Below are positions 34,067-42,324 of a DNA stretch of 64,000 bases, piece after piece. Both the position numbers and the translations under genes were made by a program. Each line of letters opens with the position of its first letter. Positions within the stretch are counted from its first letter, which is position 1. The notes under the pieces were generated by a model. That model was given only the letters and a program-made list of their open reading frames with translations. It searched no databases and was not told the origin of the DNA. Source of the DNA: Serpentinicella sp031432315 (GTDB lineage: Bacteria; Bacillota; Clostridia; Peptostreptococcales; Natronincolaceae); assembly GCF_031432315.1 (NCBI RefSeq), contig NZ_JAVKGO010000007.1, forward strand, positions 85,350-149,349, written 5' to 3'.

Positions 34067-34933
34067 ATGAGGAGAAAAAAATATAATATTTTTATTGAAT
34101 ATCTTGGAATTACTTTTGGCTGTGCCCTAGTTGCATTCTCCTTAAACTTCTTTTTAAAACCACATACGATTGCACCTGGAGGTGTGACTGGTTTAGCCAT
34201 TATAATAGAAAAACTTAGTGGAATTCCCATTGATATTACCAATTTGGCAGTAAATATTCCTTTGTTTATAATAGGGATTTCTATTTTGGGAAAGGCATTT
34301 GGATTTAAAACAGCTTACGCTACAGTGGTTTTATCCGGTTTAATCCGCCTTTTTATTGTAGTATTTGGAGAAGGGGCAATGATTACTGAAGACCTTTTGT
34401 TAGCTACAATATATGGAGGCATATTTGTTGGATCAGGACTAGGGCTCGTTTTTCGTTTTGGTGGAACAACAGGGGGGACAGATTTATCAGGAGCTATTTT
34501 AAATAAATATTTTCCGTCATTCAGCATTCCTCAACTCATGATGTTTTTAGACCTTATGGTAGTTGCATTAGCAGGTATTGTAGATAGGAATGTAGAAACT
34601 TCCTTATACTCGGTAATTGCACTATATATACTAGTGAAGTTAGCAGATTTTGTTGTACAGGACTTTAATTATGCAAAGGCTTTTTATATTATTTGTGATA
34701 ATCCACAAATTGTAGGCAAAAAAATTTTAGAAGAAATGGGAAGAGGGGTAACATCATTAGACGGTCGAGGACTTTACACCGGCAATAAGCGTGATGTGCT
34801 ACTTTGTGTTGTTAATCGTGCTGAAGTAACAAAGCTAAAAAGAGTAGTATATGAAATGGATGAGAAAGCTTTTATTATGGTTACAACTATTCATGAAGTA
34901 TTGGGAGAAGGGTTTAAAGAAATTAAAAAATAG
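34067..34933 (+). CDS. YitT family membrane protein
   Basis: A 288-aa protein with about five or six transmembrane segments in the first 200 residues, carrying the family's Gly-rich repeats (APGGVTGLAIIIEKLSGIP; FRFGGTTGGTDLSGAILNK) and a C-terminal cytosolic DUF2179 domain of about 80 residues (GVTSLDGRGLYTGNKRDVL, with VTTIHEVLGEGF). Function of the family is not established; transport is suspected. The ATG at 34067 is ten bases behind GAGAGG; the ATG at 34058 is too close. The stop overlaps the ribosome site of the transketolase pair, suggesting one operon. Confidence 0.88.
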   Translation: MRRKKYNIFIEYLGITFGCALVAFSLNFFLKPHTIAPGGVTGLAIIIEKLSGIPIDITNLAVNIPLFIIGISILGKAFGFKTAYATVVLSGLIRLFIVVFGEGAMITEDLLLATIYGGIFVGSGLGLVFRFGGTTGGTDLSGAILNKYFPSFSIPQLMMFLDLMVVALAGIVDRNVETSLYSVIALYILVKLADFVVQDFNYAKAFYIICDNPQIVGKKILEEMGRGVTSLDGRGLYTGNKRDVLLCVVNRAEVTKLKRVVYEMDEKAFIMVTTIHEVLGEGFKEIKK

Positions 34934-34944
34934 GAGGTATGAAA

Positions 34945-35772
34945 TTGAATAACATTACGATTTCAGAATTACAAGAAAGAGCTACAAGTATTAGAAAAAA
35001 CATTATAGAAATGCTACACGAATCAGGATCAGGACATCCTGGAGGATCCCTTTCGGCAGCGGATATTTTAACTGTGCTGTTTTTTCATGAAATGAATCTA
35101 GATCCTAAAAATCCTAAATTGGATAACCGGGACCGTTTTGTACTTTCAAAGGGTCATGCAGCTCCAGTGCTGTATGCTACATTAGTTGAAAAAGGTTTCT
35201 TTCCAAAAGAAGAACTATTTAAATTAAGAAAGATTAACGCAATGCTCCAAGGTCACCCAGATATGAAAGGGACACCAGGGGTAGAGATGTCTACTGGTTC
35301 TTTAGGGCAAGGTTTTTCAGCAGCATGTGGTATGGCTATAGCAGGCAAACTTGATAAAAAGGATGCTAGAGTATATGCACTACTAGGTGATGGTGAACTA
35401 CAAGAAGGTTTAGTGTGGGAAGCAGCCATGTCAGCATCTCATTATAAATTAGACAATTTAACAGCAATTGTAGATTATAATAGATTACAAATTGATGGAT
35501 TTAATGATGATGTTATGGGTGTTAATCCAGTCGATGATAAATTTAAAGCATTTGGATGGCATGTTATAGAAGTAGATGGTCATTCTATAGATGCGCTTAT
35601 TCGTGTATTTGATGAAGCAAAAAATACAAAAGGCAAACCAACAGCAATTATAGCAAAAACGATTAAGGGTAAAGGCGTATCATTTATGGAAAATGCAGTA
35701 GAGTGGCATGGAACTGCACCTAGTGAAGATGATAAAGCACAAGCTTTGAAAGAACTTGGAGGTGAAAAATAA
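34945..35772 (+). CDS. Transketolase, N-terminal (thiamine-diphosphate-binding) subunit
   Basis: A ~275-aa half-transketolase. It carries the ThDP pyrophosphate/Mg region (LLGDGELQEGLVWEAAM, YNRLQIDG), the SGHPGGSLSAADILT start and the SKGHAAPVLYA segment. In Clostridia and archaea the enzyme is often split in two adjacent genes; together they move two-carbon units in the pentose phosphate pathway. AGGAGG (overlapping the yitT stop) is one base from the ATG at 34939 but seven from the TTG at 34945, so I prefer the TTG. The stop overlaps the next ATG. Confidence 0.93.
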   Translation: MNNITISELQERATSIRKNIIEMLHESGSGHPGGSLSAADILTVLFFHEMNLDPKNPKLDNRDRFVLSKGHAAPVLYATLVEKGFFPKEELFKLRKINAMLQGHPDMKGTPGVEMSTGSLGQGFSAACGMAIAGKLDKKDARVYALLGDGELQEGLVWEAAMSASHYKLDNLTAIVDYNRLQIDGFNDDVMGVNPVDDKFKAFGWHVIEVDGHSIDALIRVFDEAKNTKGKPTAIIAKTIKGKGVSFMENAVEWHGTAPSEDDKAQALKELGGEK

Positions 35773-36716
35773 TGTCAAAAAAGATTGCAACAAGAGAAGC
35801 CTATGGAGAAGCGTTAATAGAACTTGGTTCACAGAATAAAGACGTAGTTGTTTTAGATGCAGATTTATCTAAGTCTACAAAAACTGCAGGATTTGCTAAA
35901 AATTATCCAGAAAGATTTTTTAATGTGGGTATTGCAGAACAAAATTTAGTTGGAATGGCAGCTGGTTTAGCCGCAGCAGGTAAAATACCTTTTGCCAGTA
36001 CTTTTGCAATGTTTGCGACTGGAAGAGCTTTTGAAATTATAAGAAACTCAGTTGGATATCCAAATCTGAATGTAAAAATATGTGCTACCCATGCAGGCCT
36101 AACCGTAGGAGAAGACGGAGCTTCTCATCAGGCTTTAGAGGACATAGCTTGTATGAGAGTTATACCAAATATGACAGTTATTGTACCAGCAGATGCTTTA
36201 GAAGCAAAACAAGCGATTCATGCTGTAGCAGAAATGACTGGACCGGCTTATGTAAGGTTAGGAAGGTCAGGGGTACCTAGCGTAAATGAAGAAAGTAATT
36301 ATCAATTTGAGATTGGTAAAGGTGTTACCTTAAAGGAAGGTAATGACATTACTATTATAGCAACTGGTATTATGGTTAGTGAAGCACTGGAAGCTGCTGA
36401 TATATTAAATGAGAAAGGTGTTTCAGCAAGGGTTATTAATATACATACCATTAAACCAATTGATCAAGAGATGATCATAAAAGCAGCAAAGGAAACTGGT
36501 GCTATTGTAACTGCTGAAGAGCATAATATAATTGGTGGGTTAGGTTCTGCCGTATCAGAAGTAATTAGTGAAGGATATCCAGTACCATTAAAAAGAGTGG
36601 GTACAATGGATACATTTGGGGAGTCTGGAAAGCCAGCAGACCTATTAAAAAAATATGGTTTAACCAAAGAAAATATAGTAGATACTGTATTAGAGACAAT
36701 TAAAAGAAAAAAATAA
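35772..36716 (+). CDS. Transketolase, C-terminal subunit
   Basis: A 314-aa second half of the split transketolase, related to the pyrimidine-binding and C-terminal domains. Marks are RFFNVGIAEQNLVGMAAGLA (with the catalytic Glu that activates ThDP), HAGLTVGEDGASHQALED, and the C-terminal TAEEHNIIGGLGSAVSEV. The ATG overlaps the stop of the first half (TAATG), so the subunits are coupled one to one. A 1-deoxyxylulose-5-phosphate synthase-like role is less likely because the N-half is a short transketolase type. Confidence 0.93.
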   Translation: MSKKIATREAYGEALIELGSQNKDVVVLDADLSKSTKTAGFAKNYPERFFNVGIAEQNLVGMAAGLAAAGKIPFASTFAMFATGRAFEIIRNSVGYPNLNVKICATHAGLTVGEDGASHQALEDIACMRVIPNMTVIVPADALEAKQAIHAVAEMTGPAYVRLGRSGVPSVNEESNYQFEIGKGVTLKEGNDITIIATGIMVSEALEAADILNEKGVSARVINIHTIKPIDQEMIIKAAKETGAIVTAEEHNIIGGLGSAVSEVISEGYPVPLKRVGTMDTFGESGKPADLLKKYGLTKENIVDTVLETIKRKK

Positions 36717-36730
36717 ATATTTATTAGCAT

Positions 36731-36775
36731 AAATCTCCTCGTATTATAAAGGCATACGAGGGGATTTTATTTTTT
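36731..36775 (+). terminator. Intrinsic terminator of the transketolase operon
   Basis: A 14-bp stem with one G-T pair (36731-36744 with 36754-36767), a nine-base loop and a T-rich tail (TTTTATTTTTT). Confidence 0.88.
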
Positions 36776-36865
36776 CTGAATAAAATTTACTTCCCTACTT
36801 TTCTACAATTATTTCAAATTTGGATAAAGTAATGATATGCTAAAAGAAGAATAGTAATAAATCAG

Positions 36866-36877
36866 ATTGTATACAAT
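36866..36877. promoter_or_regulatory. Palindrome ATTGTATACAAT upstream of pgeF
   Basis: This perfect 12-bp palindrome has the form of operators used by several GntR-family repressors (TTGTATACAA core). It lies about 50 bases before the pgeF start in a leader that also holds an extended -10-like TGATATGCT around 36834. No regulator gene is adjacent, so the assignment is tentative. Confidence 0.4.
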
Positions 36878-36925
36878 GTATGTAGATATAGTATATATAT
36901 TTATATATTAAGGAGGTAACAAAAT

Positions 36926-37762
36926 TTGATTAAAAGTAAAAAACTTAATATACATAAAAATAGTGACGTTACTTATTTTACATTTCCTAGTTTTGACCAA
37001 TACGCCTTTATAAAACATGGTTTTAGTACACGATTAGGAGGGGTTAGTGAAGGTATATATGCATCAATGAATTTAAGCTTCACTGTTGGAGATAAAAAAG
37101 AAAATGTCCTAGAGAATTATAGAAGATTCTGTAATGCTTTAGGAATTGATTATAAAAATTTAGTGCTTTCATCACAAACCCACGGAAATGCTGTACGGGT
37201 AGTTACAAAAGAAGATATGGGAAAAGGAATCACTAAAGTGAGAGATTATGATCATATTGATGGACTAATTACCAATGAGCCAAACCTTGCCCTAGTAACT
37301 CATTATGCTGATTGTGTACCATTATTTTTTTTAGACCCAGAGAAAAAAGTGGTAGGGGTAGCCCATGCAGGGTGGAAAGGCACGGTAGGTAAAATTGGTG
37401 AAAAAATGATTGATAGATTTAAAGATCATTATGGTAGTAACCCTGAAGACATACTAGTAGGCATTGGTCCATCTATAGGGGTATGTTGCTATGAAGTAAG
37501 TGGTGATGTGATAGAGCAATTTAAAAAACTAGGACCAGAGGACAAAAAATGGTGGATAGATAAGCGAAATGATAAATATCAAATTGACTTATGGGGACTA
37601 AATCGTACTATACTAGAAAGAAGAGGAGTAAAGACCAATAATATAACTGTAACAGATATCTGTACTCGATGTAATAAAGAATATCTTTTTTCTCATAGAG
37701 GGCATTTGGGTAAACGAGGTGGATTAGCAGCAGTAATTCAGTTAAATGAAATACTTACTTAA
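36926..37762 (+). CDS. pgeF: Purine nucleoside phosphorylase / peptidoglycan editing factor PgeF (YfiH family)
   Basis: A 278-aa single-domain member of the multicopper-polyphenol-oxidase-like (LACC1/YfiH) family, now linked to purine nucleoside cleavage and to removal of L-Ser-containing muropeptide errors. Metal-ligand motifs are SSQTHGNAVRVV, THYADCVPLFF, GVAHAGWKGTVGKI and GPSIGVCCYEV. It starts at TTG, eight bases behind a full AAGGAGGT. It looks monocistronic, preceded by a terminator and a 150-base leader. Confidence 0.9.
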   Translation: MIKSKKLNIHKNSDVTYFTFPSFDQYAFIKHGFSTRLGGVSEGIYASMNLSFTVGDKKENVLENYRRFCNALGIDYKNLVLSSQTHGNAVRVVTKEDMGKGITKVRDYDHIDGLITNEPNLALVTHYADCVPLFFLDPEKKVVGVAHAGWKGTVGKIGEKMIDRFKDHYGSNPEDILVGIGPSIGVCCYEVSGDVIEQFKKLGPEDKKWWIDKRNDKYQIDLWGLNRTILERRGVKTNNITVTDICTRCNKEYLFSHRGHLGKRGGLAAVIQLNEILT

Positions 37763-37913
37763 AGACATATATGAAATATCCCTTCAAAATTGAACCATAT
37801 AAAATATCCCTCCTTATATCTTTTCTATAAGCTTTTATATTAGTATTATTGAATATTATCTAGCTTATGTGAATAAATATAATAGAGACGTTTTGGAAAA
37901 GGGGGGGGAGTTA

Positions 37914-38402
37914 TTGAAAAGTTATAATAGGAAAAAAAAGTTACCAGCAGTACCTAAGATAAACTGGAAATTATTTATAACCTTTTTAGTACTGATTTTG
38001 GTAGTGGGCGCATTAGTGCGATGTGTACCTAAGTTTACTACAGGTGGTGAAGATAGCGTGGCCTATGAAGTATTAGATACGGCAGAATTGCCAGAAAAAG
38101 TTCAAGAAATATTACCTAGGTATAAGATGTTAGAACGAGCATTAGCAGCAAAGATTGAAGATCAAGTTTACGTTATTGTTACAAGAGGTGAAAAATTAAC
38201 AGCGGGCTATGATGTAAACATAAAAAACATACAGGTGTCAAAAGATAATGACGAGGAAAGAGTTGTTGTTGAAGCAGAATTTAAAGATCCAAATCCTGAT
38301 GATATGGTAGCGCAAGTAATTAGCTATCCTTTTGTAGTTGCAAAAACTGATTTAAAGGAGTTACCTCAAAAAATTGATTTAGAAGTTAAATTCATGGAGT
38401 AG
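37914..38402 (+). CDS. Single-pass membrane protein of unknown function
   Basis: A ~162-aa protein with a basic start (MKSYNRKKK), one membrane segment (about residues 18-36, KLFITFLVLILVVGALV) and a mostly outward-facing C-terminal domain of mixed strands. The TTG at 37914 follows a run of eight Gs plus AG (37901-37910), the apparent ribosome site; a GTG at 37869 in the same frame would give 177 aa without such a site. I recognise no family. A later segment (TRGEKLTAGYDVNIKNIQ, then FKDPNPDDMVAQVISYPFV) resembles small PrcB/protease-complex-like secreted domains only in general shape; I do not assign it. Confidence 0.7.
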   Translation: MKSYNRKKKLPAVPKINWKLFITFLVLILVVGALVRCVPKFTTGGEDSVAYEVLDTAELPEKVQEILPRYKMLERALAAKIEDQVYVIVTRGEKLTAGYDVNIKNIQVSKDNDEERVVVEAEFKDPNPDDMVAQVISYPFVVAKTDLKELPQKIDLEVKFME

Positions 38403-38415
38403 AATATCAAAAAGT

Positions 38416-38448
38416 AAGAAGTCCTTAAATACTAGGACTTCTTTTTTT
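38416..38448 (+). terminator. Intrinsic terminator
   Basis: A 10-bp stem (38416-38425 with 38434-38443), an eight-base loop and seven Ts after the cytosine of the right arm. Confidence 0.87.
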
Positions 38449-38553
38449 ATGTAAAAATTATAATTGTTTACATAAAAAAATATAATAACCAAAAAAATGA
38501 TGTTTTTACCTAGAAAAATCCTTTATAAGTTTAAAATACCGGTTAGTCTATAT

Positions 38554-38610
38554 TTTACATAAAGGAAAAGACTTTAAATTATAGAATCTTTAATATAAAC
38601 TTTATGTAAA
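38554..38610 (+). repeat. Inverted repeat in the leader of the LysM gene
   Basis: TTTACATAAAG (38554-38564) and CTTTATGTAAA (38600-38610) are perfect 11-base complements around a 35-base interior that contains a second imperfect pairing (AAAGACT/AATCTTT). It ends 31 bases before the ATG. It could be an RNA leader structure or an operator. It matches no riboswitch class I know, including ydaO/c-di-AMP, which often precedes wall genes but needs conserved G-rich blocks absent here. Confidence 0.5.
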
Positions 38611-38640
38611 CCACAAACAAATAAAATAAGGGGGGAATTT

Positions 38641-39828
38641 ATGAATTCGAAGGTGAAAAAGATTGTAATTGGAACAACAATAGCATCTAGCATGTTTATA
38701 TTTTCAATATCAGGAGTTTATGCAAATCAAATTAAGCATGTAGTAGAACCTGGAGATACTTTGTGGGGACTTTCTCAAAAATATGAAATATCACTAGATA
38801 AAATTTTTAGTGTCAATTCTTCGTATGCAAACGGTAACATTTTATATGTTGGAGATATAGTGAGTATACCTTCAAGAAACATAATCCATAAAGTTAAAAG
38901 TGGAGATAGTTTATGGCGTATAAGCGATCATTATGAAGTATCCTTACAAGCGTTATTATTAGCTAACGACATAAAATCTCAAGATCCAATCTATCCGGGA
39001 AACCAACTAATTATACCGGATAAAGAAAAACAAATAGCTGAAAATACTTATACTGTCCAAGATGGAGATAATCCATGGTCTATAAGTAAGAAGTTTAATG
39101 TTGCGTTCAAGAGATTACTAAGTGTAAATGAATTAGGAAGTTCTGATTATATATACCCAGGGCAATCTTTAATTATCCCAAAGGATGTAAGCAAAGTTGG
39201 AGAACAAAACAATAAAACAGCGCCTTTAACACCTCAGAAAACATATACAAACCATAGGGTGGTTAGTGGTGATAACATGTGGAGTATCTCTATTCAGCAT
39301 GGTATCCCGTTTCATGAATTACTCGAAGTAAATGGGTTTACTGAAAACCATGTTATCCATATTGGTGATGAGATAAAAATACCTGTATATTACATTCCTG
39401 AAAAACCAACATTGGGTCATGAATATGGCGAGCTATTAGACTGGTGGACAGAAGCACAATACGTTGTACCTATAAATAAGAAAATAAAAATTATAGATTT
39501 TTATACCGGTAAAGAGTGGTATGCAAAAAGGACTATAGGTGCTAACCATGCTGATACTGAACCACTAACTGCAAATGACGCTGCAATTATGAAAACAGTT
39601 TGGGGTGGTAATTACAGTTGGCAGACAAGACCAGTTATTGTTAAAGTTGATGGTAGAAGACTAGCGGCATCAGCCAGTTCTATGCCTCACGACATTGAGT
39701 TTATAAAAAACAATAACTTTAAAGGGCATTTTGATCTCTATTTTTCAAACAGTACTAGGCATGTAGATGGACAACCTGATTCAGCTCATGAAAGAAATGT
39801 TCTTATTGCAGCAGGTCATAATAGTTAA
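38641..39828 (+). CDS. Secreted protein with four LysM domains and a conserved C-terminal domain
   Basis: A 395-aa exported wall-binding protein. A signal peptide ends near ANQIKH (residue ~30). Four LysM repeats follow, beginning at about residues 33, 82, 138 and 195; each has the pattern V-x-G-D-x-x-W-x-(I/L)-S and closes with YxGDxxxIP (HVVEPGDTLWGLSQKY; HKVKSGDSLWRISDHY; YTVQDGDNPWSISKKF; HRVVSGDNMWSISIQH). The last 140 residues (LLDWWTEAQYVV to GHFDLYFSNSTRH and AHERNVLIAAG) form a domain I have seen behind LysM repeats in Clostridia, with His/Asp that could be catalytic; its activity is unproven. GGGGGG precedes the ATG. Spore-coat or vegetative wall roles are both possible. Confidence 0.87.
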   Translation: MNSKVKKIVIGTTIASSMFIFSISGVYANQIKHVVEPGDTLWGLSQKYEISLDKIFSVNSSYANGNILYVGDIVSIPSRNIIHKVKSGDSLWRISDHYEVSLQALLLANDIKSQDPIYPGNQLIIPDKEKQIAENTYTVQDGDNPWSISKKFNVAFKRLLSVNELGSSDYIYPGQSLIIPKDVSKVGEQNNKTAPLTPQKTYTNHRVVSGDNMWSISIQHGIPFHELLEVNGFTENHVIHIGDEIKIPVYYIPEKPTLGHEYGELLDWWTEAQYVVPINKKIKIIDFYTGKEWYAKRTIGANHADTEPLTANDAAIMKTVWGGNYSWQTRPVIVKVDGRRLAASASSMPHDIEFIKNNNFKGHFDLYFSNSTRHVDGQPDSAHERNVLIAAGHNS

Positions 39829-39832
39829 AATA

Positions 39833-39873
39833 AAAAAATAAGAAATTGGACTAGTCCAATTTCTTATTTTTTT
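39833..39873. terminator. Bidirectional intrinsic terminator
   Basis: A perfect palindrome with an 18-bp stem (39833-39850 with 39855-39872) and a CTAG turn, with A-runs on the left and T-runs on the right. It separates the convergent LysM and fabK genes and serves both. Confidence 0.92.
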
Positions 39874-39878
39874 GCTAT

Positions 39879-40817
39879 TTAATATATTTTCGATGCATTT
39901 TCTAGTGTGTTTTTTGTTTCCATCATAATTTCCTTAACAATCTCTGAGCTTGATTGAATTTTAGTTAGTGGATTTAAACTTTGGCCAACAATGACGAATC
40001 CATTTTCTGTATCCCCATCTACAACTGCTTTTTTGTTTGTCCCGATTGCAAGCTCATCAAGTTTTTCTGATGGCGCACCACTAAATTCCAGTTCTAGATA
40101 TTTTTCAGTGAACTGATTTTTAAGTCCCCGTACACCATGACCTGTTGTGTATCCAGTGATTACACTATCAACATCTTGGGCATTAATGATTTTATTTTTA
40201 ATGTTCTCATGTAACTGACATTCGGATGCTAATAAAAATCTAGAGCCAATTTGTACACCGGCAGCTCCCATAGTCAATGCTGCTGCAATACCTCTACCAT
40301 CAGCAATACCTCCAGCCACAATAACAGGGATATTAAGTTCGGGAATAACATTAGTCATCAAAGCCATAGTCGTTAGATTCCCTATATGGCCACCAGCTTC
40401 CATGCCTTCAACGATAACCCCATCTGCACCTTGTTCTTCAACTCTTTTTGCAAGTTTAAGACTAGGAACAACAGGAAAAATTTTAATCCCTGCCTCCTTT
40501 AACTTAGGAAATAGAGGGATTGGATTACCGGCTCCTAATGTGACAAAGCTAACTTTTTCTTCGCATACAACATCCAGAGTTTCTTCTTTGTTTTCTGCCA
40601 TAATAACAATATTAACCCCAAAAGGTTTATCAGTTAAATTTTTAGTTTTGCGTATTTCCTCTCTTAACCATTTAGCTTCTCTACCTCCAGCTGCAATAAT
40701 GCCTGCACCACCTGCATTTGAAACAGCACTTGCTAATTGACTTTCAGAAACCCAAGCCATAGCCCCTTGTAAAATAGGATATTTAATTTTAAGCAATTTT
40801 GTTAAATTTGTATTCAA
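39879..40817 (-). CDS. fabK: Enoyl-[acyl-carrier-protein] reductase II (FabK-type FMN enzyme)
   Basis: A 312-aa TIM-barrel flavoprotein of the nitronate monooxygenase/FabK family. Features are PILQGAMAWVSESQLASAVS, the KPFGVNIVIMAEN segment, VIVEGMEAGGHIG, VIVAGGIADGRGIAAAL and GAAGVQIGSRFLLASEC. The C-terminal AVVDGDTENGFVIVGQSLN is typical of FabK rather than nitronate monooxygenase. FabK does the NADH-dependent last step of fatty-acid elongation. It starts at TTG, seven bases behind AAGGAG, which gives the normal FabK length. No other fab genes are near. It lies 11 bases after the folate gene, so the two are probably co-transcribed. Confidence 0.82.
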   Translation of the reverse strand: MNTNLTKLLKIKYPILQGAMAWVSESQLASAVSNAGGAGIIAAGGREAKWLREEIRKTKNLTDKPFGVNIVIMAENKEETLDVVCEEKVSFVTLGAGNPIPLFPKLKEAGIKIFPVVPSLKLAKRVEEQGADGVIVEGMEAGGHIGNLTTMALMTNVIPELNIPVIVAGGIADGRGIAAALTMGAAGVQIGSRFLLASECQLHENIKNKIINAQDVDSVITGYTTGHGVRGLKNQFTEKYLELEFSGAPSEKLDELAIGTNKKAVVDGDTENGFVIVGQSLNPLTKIQSSSEIVKEIMMETKNTLENASKIY

Positions 40818-40828
40818 AATATCACTCC

Positions 40829-41404
40829 TTAGTGGTTTGTACAATTAACTTGTCTTTTCTCTGTAATTATGTACTTAACTGGGACATCATATGTATTGTT
40901 CGGTACATGATCAATAAGTTGCAAATCAAAAGCTAAAGAAATAGTTGGTGTATCCTTTTTTAGGCTGGCTAAAAAGCGATCGTAGTAACCTGCGCCATAT
41001 CCAATGCGGTAACCTCTCTTATCAAAAACAAGACCGGGAACTAGGATTAAATCGAGTATTTCAGGATCTATTGGTCTTAATGTATCTTTTTTGGGTTCCA
41101 ATACCCCAAAAGTACTTAATTCTAAATCTTCTTCTATATTATTCAATTTAGAAACAATAAGGGATCTATTCTTAGGCACTGTAACCGGAATATAAACATT
41201 TATATTTCTTTCTAATAAATATTCAATAATGGGTGTGGTTAACACCTCACTTTTAAAGGAGACATAGAGCATTATATTTTTTGCACCCTTGAATAAATCA
41301 TTGTTAACCAGGGTTTCGAAAATGTTTTTACTCTTTTCTATTAATTCATCTTCAGTTATTGTATCTCTTTTTTTCATCATCATTTGTCTTAAGTCCTGTT
41401 TCAA
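40829..41404 (-). CDS. 5-formyltetrahydrofolate cyclo-ligase
   Basis: A 191-aa enzyme converting 5-formyl-THF plus ATP to 5,10-methenyl-THF. Recognised by the basic start (KQDLRQMMMKKRD), the MLYVSFKSEVLTTPII segment and the conserved LILVPGLVFDKRGYRIGYGAGYYDRFL block (seen in two halves around residues 119-146). It starts at TTG behind AAAGGAGTGATATT. The same initiation sequence is repeated before fabK. It heads a two-gene minus-strand unit divergent from ftsE. Confidence 0.92.
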   Translation of the reverse strand: MKQDLRQMMMKKRDTITEDELIEKSKNIFETLVNNDLFKGAKNIMLYVSFKSEVLTTPIIEYLLERNINVYIPVTVPKNRSLIVSKLNNIEEDLELSTFGVLEPKKDTLRPIDPEILDLILVPGLVFDKRGYRIGYGAGYYDRFLASLKKDTPTISLAFDLQLIDHVPNNTYDVPVKYIITEKRQVNCTNH

Positions 41405-41496
41405 AATATCACTCCTTTACTAATATTAGCTAGTCGTATATAGCTATTGTATCAGAATAATGGAAATGAATACAATTAGAAAAATGCTTCTTCAAT

Positions 41497-41505
41497 TGGT
41501 ATAAT
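41497..41505 (+). promoter_or_regulatory. Extended -10 promoter candidate for ftsEX
   Basis: TGGTATAAT matches the extended -10 consensus. No good -35 is present. The predicted start near 41512 leaves a leader of about 125 bases before ftsE. Confidence 0.5.
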
Positions 41506-41637
41506 TAAATAAGATGACACTGGATATATATTTCTTGATAAAAATAGGCATATAATCCTATTATTTTATTATTTTTTTTGAAGGAAACGAAGAGTTTGTG
41601 TCGAAATAATGTATTAGAAAGTAGGAGTTGATAAAAA

Positions 41638-42324
41638 TTGATCCAATTTCAAAATGTAACTAAAACATACAATAAAGATGTACAGGCTCTAACCGATATA
41701 AACTTAAAGGTAGAAAAAGGGGAGTTTATTTTTCTAGTAGGGCCAAGTGGTGCAGGTAAATCAACTTTTATTAAATTGTTATTAAAAGAAGAGGAACCTA
41801 CTAATGGAAATATTATAGTCGAAGGTAAAGATACAACCAAAATATCTAGAAGAAAAGTACCGTTTTATAGAAGAAGTATTAGCGTTATATTTCAAGATTT
41901 TAGACTGCTTCCTAATAAAACTGTATATGAAAATGTAGCTTTTGCTATGGAAATTATCGAAGCATCTTCTAAGGAAATACGTAGACAAGTTCCTATGGTG
42001 TTAAGTATGGTAGGACTAAGTGACAAAGCACGTAAATATCCCCATGAATTATCTGGTGGAGAAAGACAGAGAGTTTCAATTGCAAGAGCTATCGTTAACA
42101 ACCCATCTGTATTAATTGCCGATGAACCTACTGGTAACTTAGATCCAGAAACGGCATGGGAAATTATGAAGGTGCTTAAAAGTATTAGCCGAAGAGGAAC
42201 GACAATTATAATGGCAACTCATGCAAAGGACATTGTTAACGAAATGGAACAACGGGTTATTGCTTTAGAAAAAGGACGAATTGTAAGAGATGAACAAAGG
42301 GGAGGTTATGAGTATGAAAATTAA
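41638..42324 (+). CDS. ftsE: Cell-division ABC transporter ATPase FtsE
   Basis: A 228-aa ABC ATPase that with FtsX passes a conformational signal across the membrane to wall hydrolases rather than moving a solute. Walker A is GPSGAGKS (residues ~37-44), the Q-loop is VIFQDFRLLP, the signature LSGGERQRVSIARA, Walker B VLIADEPTGNLDPE and the switch His in MATHAKDI. It starts at TTG, ten bases behind AGGAG. The 3' end overlaps ftsX by 11 bases. Confidence 0.96.
   Translation: MIQFQNVTKTYNKDVQALTDINLKVEKGEFIFLVGPSGAGKSTFIKLLLKEEEPTNGNIIVEGKDTTKISRRKVPFYRRSISVIFQDFRLLPNKTVYENVAFAMEIIEASSKEIRRQVPMVLSMVGLSDKARKYPHELSGGERQRVSIARAIVNNPSVLIADEPTGNLDPETAWEIMKVLKSISRRGTTIIMATHAKDIVNEMEQRVIALEKGRIVRDEQRGGYEYEN

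Noticed and set aside
39879..40817. Nitronate monooxygenase as the name for the FMN protein.
   Set aside because: The C-terminal AVVDGDTENGFVIVGQ segment and the 312-aa length fit FabK better, though biochemical proof is lacking.
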